Assembly (NCBI GenBank): GCA_026686845.1
Contig: JAIVEN010000014.1
Location: 31,766,001 to 31,830,000 of the forward strand
DNA length: 64,000 nucleotides
Direction of reading: 5' to 3'
Source of the DNA: Adenanthera pavonina
Lineage: Eukaryota > Streptophyta > Magnoliopsida > Fabales > Fabaceae
The notes below the pieces were generated by a model. The model ran no database searches. It was not told where the DNA came from and saw nothing but the letters and a program-made list of their open reading frames with translations. The translations under genes were made by a program, and so were the position numbers. Below, piece after piece: positions 56,299 to 64,000 of the stretch. Position 1 is the first letter of the stretch. The number at the start of each line of letters is the position of its first letter.

Positions 56299-57749
56299 TG
56301 TTAGGATTGCTGGCTTTCCAAGAGGGGGTGAATTGAGAAGTTTAAAATTTTTCTTTAAAAACGTAAGTTCACAATGAAAGTAAAAACTCACAGAAAAATA
56401 GAGTGCAGTGAACATGAATATAAATGCAAGATAAGGGAAGAGAGGATTTAGAAATTTATCCTGGTTCGGTCTGATCCACTAAACCTAGTCCAATCCTCAA
56501 ATCACCACTTGAGATTTTCATTATCAGCAAGAATTCAATAGGCTCCTTGCAATACCTTAGCACAAACTCATGCTCTGTTCTATGAACACTTAAATTTTAT
56601 ACTCAATACTCTTGCAAGTGTTTCCCAATACCCTTTGTAACTCCTCTCACAAAGAATCTTTCTTCTAGATAAAGAAAAGATTTTATACAAAATGAATACT
56701 CTCTAGAATAGAGTGGATATGAAAGTTAAAGTTTAATAAATGTTGTGTGTGGATGAAAAGCTTTGATATAGAAATTTGGCAAAGTTATTGCAAAGACAAA
56801 TTTAAATTAGTTACTCATAACTTTAAATGAAGTTCTTTTTATAGATTTATGATCTAACTAGTCATTAGACACAAGATCTAGTCGTTAGAAACTTTAACCA
56901 ACGATTTTTCTGTAGAAATAGTCATTCACCAACTATATTTAATGCCTATGACATGTCAAAATTTGAATTTGAATTTTGGGATTCAACAGACGAATTTCAC
57001 AAAGTCAGAAGGTTAAGAATTTCAACATTCAACTTCAACATTCACTTGTTCAAATATGACATTTGAATTTAGAGTTTGTTAAAGATATCTAATGTTAGAA
57101 TATATGAATTTTCATATCAAAAGTGCATCTATTAGATTTGAACAGTTGTCTCACATTTTTACAGTGCACTTCAAATTTGAATTTCACAAGTTGAAATTTG
57201 TCTGTCAGAGGCTTATTCAATATAGCACAACAGTTCTCCTCTATGAAATTCGGATGTTAAACTACAAAGTTCATTTGTCAGATGAGGTGATTCAGAACTC
57301 TCTTTGAACTTTACCGACATTTTAATTTTGATTAAGTTTCATACGAATTTTGCATACATTCACTAACAATGCTTAGCCTGAAATTTCATGATTGAAATTC
57401 ATTTGTTAGAGATGAAACCTTTGTATATTTGAATTTCACCAAGTAAAGTTCAAATTTTGCACAAAATATACATGAATCAATAACAAAATTCATTTGTTAG
57501 TCAGTATTTTTTAAATTTAACATATGCTAACATAGGATAACTGTGAAATTACTAGTTTAAGTACTGTGGTAATATAAATAAGTAAGAATCAAAGCATTAT
57601 TTTACCTAATATATATAGTGAGAAATCCTAACAACTAAATCTTCACATGTTCTTTATTGAATTTCTTCACTTTATCATTTCATACTCATTTGATATTCTC
57701 CTTCCCAAGCTCTAGTTGTTTGGAATTATTAAAACTTTCTGATTTAACA
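56299..57749 (-). repeat. Solo LTR F1 with perfect target-site duplication
   Basis: This 1,451-bp LTR has edges TGTTAGGATTGCTGGC and GATTTAACA. It is flanked on both sides by CTTTC (56294-56298 and 57750-57754). It contains no internal domain, so it is a solo LTR. Its start (TTTCCAAGAGGGGGTGAATTG) is related to the A-E LTRs. Its palindromes are largely decayed, and it represents a diverged subfamily. Confidence 0.87.
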
Positions 57750-57754
57750 CTTTC

Positions 57755-58633
57755 AAATGTGGTTCTTCTACTTTCCTCTTTTGTTTTTTTATTATATTTT
57801 TTAAATTTAATTAATTCATTATTCTCAATTAAAGAACTAATTATATTTATTTTATCTAAATCAATTAGCCCAATTTTTGGTTGCCACAATTTATTGGTAT
57901 CATTCTCTATTTATCGAAATTTATGATTTCAACATTCAATACATCTCAGTCTCCTAACGATGTGTCCTCAAAGTTTTACTATATATTTATTTTGCTTTAA
58001 AATTTTCGGCCCATGTTAATTTGCTTAAGCATCATATAAGCCATCTATCTCATAGTTTTTTTTAAATATATTTTTAATTTGGGTCTTTCTCTTTGGGCTT
58101 TGAATTGTTTGGGCTCAAGATTTTCTTTTTGGGATTATATAGCCAAACTATTTGTTGGGCTCTATTCTCATTTATATAAAATTCTGACTCAACTCCAACT
58201 AAGTTTTTATATAATGGTCCATTTTAATAATTTAGAAAGGCTAAAACAAACTATGGACACCATATCCTCAATTGTCACCAACTGTTCAATGGAAAAAAAA
58301 ATCATCATATTTCCTTCCTTAGGGTATGGTGTTTGAACTCCTAGTCCAATTGTCCAAAAGTGGAATAAAAAGAAGGACAAAACATCATATGGGCCTAAAA
58401 GCTCTTAATTGAATGTAAACCCAAGTGCAAACATGAATGTTGGCCTAATATTCATCCTTCATTAATCAAGACTATAGGATGGAGCCCATCAAACTATCAA
58501 AAAGTGAAACGCAAGTTTCATTAGATAGAAAAGTCAAAAGACATTGGACCATACATGTTGTTCGGGGTTCAATCCCAAGCCATGTGTATGGAAAATGTTT
58601 TCTTAGGAGAAACAAAATTCACTTTTATAATTT
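57755..58633. other. Unassigned repeat DNA, no gene seen
   Basis: A minus-strand open frame at 57686-57889 runs across the right edge of LTR F1 and is not recognised. The phrase GGGGTTCAATCCC near 58564 resembles a tRNA T-loop, but no tRNA can be folded around it. Confidence 0.45.
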
Positions 58634-60262
58634 CTACACCTCGAAGGGATTAGTCTTCGGTTGTCGGATGGGGGATACCCTCGAAGGGTTAATGGTATTC
58701 TTTGGAGCCCATTTTATGCTTTTACTTAAACCATTTTTCCTTATGCTGCACATATAAGCAATATGACTATTTTTACCACAATACGTGCATGATGGTGAGC
58801 AAAGCATTACAATAGGCACAAAGAATTTCAGATAACATTTATTTCTCTCCTTGGACTTGCTCCTATAGCCAGCACCCAACTTGTCAAATATACATTTCTG
58901 TTTGTCAAGTGAAATATTTAACTTATCCTTACTTTGGGTGAAATTGGCTATTACGTTAGTTAACTCCTCTTTTTCTTTAGCTAATTTATCACATGAATCA
59001 CAAGAGGAAATGTGTGTGTAGATTTCACAGATATTTTCTAGATCATTTATTTTTTGTTTAAGTGATTCATTTTCATTCCTTTCTAGTTGCAATTCATTTT
59101 CTAAGGAAGTCACTTTCTTTTTACTGATTGCAAGTGCTTTAGCTAATCTAATTAGTTCATCATGCATTTCATTATAAGTACCTTGCAACTCATCAACAGA
59201 AAATTCAGAATCAGATTCAGAGTCAGAATTTGATACCTTATCATTGGAAAGTGCGATCAAACATGGATAGGTACCCTCACCTTCTTCATCTGAACTGTTA
59301 CCCCAGATTGCAGAGATATATGTTGCTTTAGCTTTCTCATTTTTCTTTTATGCATATCTTTCTCCTTGCCTCTTTGAGTGGTGCTTTAGTTTACTTACAT
59401 GGCAGGAGTGTTTTTGTTTCTGAAGCTCATTCTTTTTGATGTTGAGGAATTTGCCAAATTTGATGATCAACTGTTTCAGCTCATCCTCCTCATCATCACT
59501 GCTGCTATAATCACTTTTATTATCAGTATCATCATTTTTTAGCTCTTTGATGTAGTAGCTTTAAACATCAACGTTTTTCCTTTGTTTTGCTGTTACCATA
59601 GAAGATCTAATTTTCCTTCATATTTAGCAAGGCTCTTAAACAATGTAGTGACAAATTGATATGATTCTCTTCTCGTTTCTTCAATAGCTATTATTTTTGG
59701 TTGACATTCTTTTGGGTAGGGCTTTGAGTATGTTACACACTTGTTCTCTTTGTGTGTAGCTCTTCCCCGATACTGCCAGATGATTTACAATGTAAGTAAA
59801 ATGAATTTGAAATTCGTTAATGTGCTCACCATTGTTCATCTTGAAGACTTCATATTCAGCTGTGAGAGAGCTAAGCATGTTCTCCTTGACTCCCTTGATT
59901 TCTTCATGAGCAATCTCCAGAGCATTCCATATTTCTATTACTGTGTTACAATCTGACACTCTAAAGATTTTATCTTGTGAAAGAGCACTGACTAAGGAGT
60001 GCTTTGTCATGAAGTTTAGTAGGACTCTTCGCTTCTCTTCACCATCCCATTCTGCTTCTGGCTTCTCTCTATATGTGCCATCATTTTGCTTTTTCTTTGG
60101 CACAAAGTCACCTTTCTGTATAATAGATTAGATGTTTAGGTCTATGGATTGAATATAAATATGTATCCTTATCTTTCAGTATCCATAGTGTTTACCATTA
60201 AAGCATGGAGGTCTATTGATGTTGTTCCCTTGTGGCAGAATGTTTTCTTTAAAGCTAGCCAT
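58634..60262 (-). pseudogene. Element F2 gag, broken, second Sirevirus family
   Basis: The start at ATG 60262 gives MASFKENILPQGNN, matching the gag start of B and C. The copia gag region is open at 60103-59681 and then loses frame near 59700. The acidic motif WGNSSDEE is at about 59300. A Lys/Glu-rich coiled-coil-like stretch and the CCHC knuckle CTYCGKNSHIAYMC follow (ORF 59260-58634). The first knuckle is degenerate. There are stops at about 60178 and 60130. No pol follows: element sequence ends at about 58634, so the element is truncated. Confidence 0.82.
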
Positions 60263-60301
60263 TTTGCTCCCAGATGATTAGATCCTTTGCTAGGAGTCCT
60301 A

Positions 60302-60313
60302 ACTCTGATATCA
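60302..60313 (-). other. Element F2 primer binding site, mutated
   Basis: The element strand reads TGATATCAGAGT, two mismatches to the TGGTATCAGAGC of B and C, two bases from the LTR. Confidence 0.75.
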
Positions 60314-60315
60314 AT

Positions 60316-61990
60316 TGTTAGGTTGACTGGTCACCCAAGAGGGGGAGTGAATTGGGTGATACAAGATTTTTGCTCTTTTTAGATCACAACCTAAGTTCAA
60401 TAGATGTGTAGCAAAATAGGGATGAATATAGTATGAAGAAGTTAGTGGATGAAACGAATAGATGAAGAATAAGACACATGAATTTATCCTGGTTCAGCCC
60501 AACCACTTGGGATTTTCCACTATATCCCACAGGTTTGATCCGGGCACCTGTGAAGCCTCAGTACATCTCACAAGTTTCAGTAGGCACTTGTGAAGCCACT
60601 CTCCCCATACCCTTACAATGATGTGTAATACCCTTAGTGTTTCACTACACTAAGATTCTACCCAGAAGTTTGTAGGAAAGAATAAATATAGAAAGAAAAC
60701 TCTCTCTTAGAGTAAATTATACATTGAAAGCTCACTCTATCGAGGTGGGTATTTCAGAGAATGTTGACACAGAAAGATTTTATGTAAATGAACAATATTT
60801 TCATATAAACTCTCTTAAGATTGTTACTGATAAGTTTAAATGATGTTCTATTTATAAATATGTGATGTAACTAGACGTTAGACATAAGATCTATCCATTA
60901 GAGATAAGTTCTAGCCATTACTTTGCAAAAAGAGCCGTTTAACTACTACATTAAATGCGTCTGATAGAGGTTATGAGGATAACCTCCTCAGGTTATGTGG
61001 ATAACCTCCTCAGGTTATGCGAATAACGGGTGACTGTTGGTTCTTAGTTTCAATGTTAGATTTTCATTATGCTGATAACCTAACTAGGTTATGCGGATAA
61101 CGTTCATTCCAAAATGACTAAGTTTTAGCTCAAAAACATTTCCATAAAAACCTACTTAGTTGTTCGAATAATCATTTCACAAACTTGGATACCTTTGAGA
61201 ATTATTAGAATAACCTCGTCGGATGTTATTCTTTGTTTGGATAACATTTAATTAGCACAAACTATATTTCTAAAAAACAAAGGTTATCAGGATAACCTCC
61301 CAAGGTTATGCTGATAACGAATTTAGCTGAAGAAAGTCCAAGTGCACTGAAACATAGGTTATCATGATAACCTCCTTAGGTTATGTGGATAACTTACACA
61401 TTATAGGGATAACCTCCCTAGGTTATATGAATAATGGGCTGCACAGTGTTCACTCCCTTATGTGAATAAGATAGCTATCTTAGTAGGATAACCACCTGAG
61501 CAGAGCTGAGGATATGGTGAACACCTATGTTATGCGGATAACCTCAACCCTTTTCATGAAAACGAAGAGGGAACACTTAGAAACGCTTTGAGATTGAGAC
61601 TTTATCCTTATAACCTTCATAAGTTATACGCATAAGGTAAAACTTTTTATGAAAACCATTTTGAAAATATGAGCCAAATATCAAATTCATTTGTTAGCCA
61701 TTATTTCTTAATTCTAACATATGCTAACATCATATTTATTTAATCTAACTCATTTAAAACATATGGTAACAAGATTAAGTAAATTTTCAATGATTAATCC
61801 CACCTCAAGACCTAAGTGAAAACAAAATATATCTAGTGACTAGGTCTTCAAATGATGAGTTCTGCTTCCACTTGGTTATTTCCTTCTTAGCATGCTCCCT
61901 TTTGATCTTCCATTCTTGGAACATCCTTTCTTTTCTTCTTTCTTGAGTGAGTCATGATGTTGATTTTTATTTCTTTATTCCAATGCTCAC
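60316..61990 (-). repeat. Element F2 5' LTR with GGTTATnnnnATAACC palindromes
   Basis: The LTR starts TGTTAGGTTGACTGG on the plus-strand left edge and shares ACCCAAGAGGGGGAGTGAATTGG with the other family. From about 60970 to 61640 it holds around a dozen units of the type GGTTATGCGGATAACC, some in direct tandem joined by TCCTCA. The far end is not defined; the TTCAACA edge seen in related LTRs is absent, and 61990 is approximate. Confidence 0.72.
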
Positions 61991-62650
61991 TCTCCCCACT
62001 TAGACCATCCTATATTTAATATATTTCAGTTACAAACCATGTAGTTAGTCCAATTTATATATCCATCTTGTATTATGCAATATAAAAGCACAATGAATAT
62101 ATTAGTACATAGCATGATATATGCATTATAACCATAATTAAATATATGCTATAATGCACATTTTACTTCTATAAGGAACATTATATATGTTAGACACATA
62201 TGATACTTTTATTTCTTATTTCTCTATATTTGTCATTATCAAAACTTATATTACATTAAACTTAATATCTTTCGATGCTTTTTAGCTCTCCAGGTGTTTG
62301 TTTCTAGTGATTTTGGTGTTGTTAGGTTCATAATTCAATTCTCTATAACCCCTATGGTTTCAGTTTTGTTTAGAAATCTTGATTTTGATAGACACTAAAA
62401 CACCTTCCTTCAAAAATTTTCAAGTTTCTTGTATATTCTTCTCCCTTTTTTTTTTCTAGGGTTGTCTGAAACATTGTTTCAAGGAAGTTTAATCACAAGA
62501 ATACTCACAAGATAAAACTTTACAACTTCACAAAAAAAAAGTAAAAAACAGGAAAAACAATATCATCCTTCTCAAATCATGCATTATAGCATTAAAAGAA
62601 CTATCACAAATTAAAAATTAAACGAGCACAAAAGGATTTAAGCCAACGAG
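61991..62650. other. Unassigned DNA, no gene seen
   Basis: AT-rich. It may be the 5' internal region of candidate element G, since a primer-site-like sequence ends it at 62651-62662. No ORF is supported. Confidence 0.4.
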
Positions 62651-62662
62651 GCTCTGATACCA
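62651..62662 (-). other. Primer binding site of candidate element G
   Basis: The minus strand reads TGGTATCAGAGC exactly. It touches the left edge of the 0.4-kb repeat at 62663, the arrangement expected for a primer site beside a 5' LTR. Confidence 0.55.
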
Positions 62663-63046
62663 ATAAAGAATTTTAAGGTATAGGTGGAGAATGTGTATCT
62701 ATTTGACGATTTAATCTGCCAACTACTTTATATTCATCAATTGGATTGCTCAAACCTACCCAAACAATGCGGTAGATTAAAATCACAGTATGGACTTCAA
62801 CCGCATCTTCACAGCAGATGCACCAAAAGAAGAGAAGAAAAATTTTTGGTCTCATGTTCTGTGTCTTTTCCAACCATATCTCTGTACAAAAGGATAGGAA
62901 GTATTTTAAACCAAAAACTTCCTCCCACAACTATATCCTTTTTGAATTTCAAATTTTAAATTCAAAATAGATAATTAATTAATAATGATTAATTAATTAA
63001 TTATTCTTGGGCCTTTAATGGGCCGTCCAAAAAACCAACACCCATC
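62663..63046 (-). repeat. Direct repeat, candidate 5' LTR of element G
   Basis: This is the partner of 54757-55172 (about 400 bp, direct). Its outer edge is not sharp. Conventional TG/CA ends are not conserved, so assignment as an LTR rests on the adjacent primer site and the direct repeat. Confidence 0.5.
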
Positions 63047-63598
63047 AATTATTAGTAATGTTTATAAATAAAATTTAAGTTTTATGGGACTATTTTAGTG
63101 TATTCATTTGCTTTTTTTCTTGAAAATAGATATTAAACCGAGTATAAACTAATTCATTATTTATTAATTTATAATTTTTTCAATATTTTTTGTTCCAAAT
63201 AATTAGCTAGGCAGATTCCTTACATTGCAAAGTTTGATAATTAAGTAATACTATTCATAATTCATTATTTGTGTATAATGTGGCTTGCTATAAATTTTCT
63301 ATTGGTCAAAAGTACACTTTTAGTTCCTTAAATTTACAATTAAGTTTCATGTTGATCCATTAATTAACTTTGTTAAGTTTCTAGACCACTAACTTTTAAA
63401 ACATAGTCAAGTGTTTCCTATTTCTTAATGTAACACATTAAATTTCATTGCAAAGATTTTTCTAGGCCAAAAAAATTAGATTAATGATAGATTACCAGTT
63501 CAGAAACTTGAATTTCTCGGAAGGGGTTTTGGATCCAAATAAAGTCCAAGACCAAAAATTCATACCAAATTCAGTCATGAGCCTTTCTACTGAAATTT
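63047..63598. other. AT-rich intergenic DNA, no gene seen
   Basis: No ORF or repeat boundary. The phrase CATGTTGATCCATTAATTAACTTTG near 63349 resembles old LTR sequence. Confidence 0.5.
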
Positions 63599-63880
63599 CA
63601 CTACAAAAAAGCTGGAAATTTGAGACGGATTAAGCAAAATTTGAGACAGATTTTGGCTTTGTGACGGATTTTCTGACGAGTCATGTCTGTCACATTTTAA
63701 CTTGTCGCAAATTTTTTGTGGCAGATTTTGTGAAGGATTTGCGACGGATTTGTGAAATTTCCGCCACAAAATCGGTCACAAAAATGTTGTGACGGATTTT
63801 GGGACAGATTTGTGACGGAATTTGAGACGGAATTGTTTCCGTCACAAAATCCGTCCCAAAATTCCAATTTTCTTGTAGTG
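63599..63880. mobile_element. CACTA-type MITE, 282 bp
   Basis: The ends are CACTACAAAAAAG and CTTGTAGTG, the CACTA terminal repeats. The interior is built of GTGACGGATTT / AAATCCGTCAC units in both orientations, so the element folds on itself (for example around 63795-63860). The flanks are AATTT on both sides (63594-63598, 63881-63885), longer than the usual 3-bp CACTA duplication. No coding capacity. Confidence 0.88.
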
Positions 63881-64000
63881 AATTTCAACAATATAACTAC
63901 TAAAAAGTTTCAAATGTCCCAAATAAAACATTTTGAAAACATTTACATTAAATCATGCCAAGTAAACAAACGACATCTACAATAATTTAAATAGGTACTC

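Noticed and set aside
56142..56336. ORF of 64 codons
   Set aside because: It runs across the left edge of solo LTR F1 and cannot be a real gene.
58555..58600. tRNA-like phrase GGGGTTCAATCCC
   Set aside because: It matches a T-loop, but no acceptor stem, D-arm or anticodon arm can be placed around it.

Overview
The window is nuclear DNA of a flowering plant, most likely a eudicot. It is AT-rich, and its genes have GT-AG introns with plant-like exon structure. It holds a plant-specific LOB-domain gene and a plant Nudix hydrolase gene. It is packed with Ty1/copia retrotransposons of the Sirevirus type, plus hAT, Stowaway and CACTA-type MITEs. Nothing in it identifies the species.

Positions 1-26971 are a nested stack of related copia elements. 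Element A (+ strand) contributes only a broken env-like ORF and its 3' LTR (1-3175). Element B (- strand, 3270-26971, target-site duplication ATCAC) carries gag, pol and an env-like ORF, all decayed. It is split inside its RNase H region by the younger element C (- strand, 8899-20991, target-site duplication CCATC). C is complete in layout: 5' LTR, tRNA-iMet type primer site, gag, pol, spacer, env-like ORF, polypurine tract, 3' LTR. Its gag is open, while pol and the env-like ORF carry a few disabling lesions. The LTRs, and the spacer between pol and the env-like ORF, are crowded with the palindrome AAATTCGAATTT and an ATTCGTCTG-type motif. A and B meet as an inverted repeat of about 3 kb per arm.

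Positions 26972-32084 hold old repeat relics (a possible gypsy-type LTR end and a probable LINE 3' end) and gene-poor AT-rich DNA. Positions 32085-39500 form an LBD locus: an intact LBD transcription factor gene (33690-34271) with a 5'UTR intron and a tandemly repeated upstream module, followed by a decayed second copy of the gene and its upstream region. MITEs of hAT, CACTA-like and Stowaway type lie in or near it. Positions 40255-41093 hold unrecognised exon-like fragments. Positions 43059-45448 encode a complete eight-exon organelle-type Nudix hydrolase (NUDT8-like, 309 aa).

Positions 46250-64000 are repeats again: inverted-repeat pieces, two solo LTRs nested in opposite orientation (49454-52983), a solo LTR with target-site duplication CTTTC (56299-57749), and a truncated second Sirevirus family (58634 to about 61990). 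The LTR of that second family uses a different palindrome, GGTTATnnnnATAACC. It lies inside a probable older element marked by 0.4-kb direct repeats (54757 and 62663). A CACTA MITE lies near the right edge (63599-63880). Host function in the window rests on two intact genes, the LBD regulator and the Nudix hydrolase. They are not evidently related, and the rest is transposon DNA and its scars.
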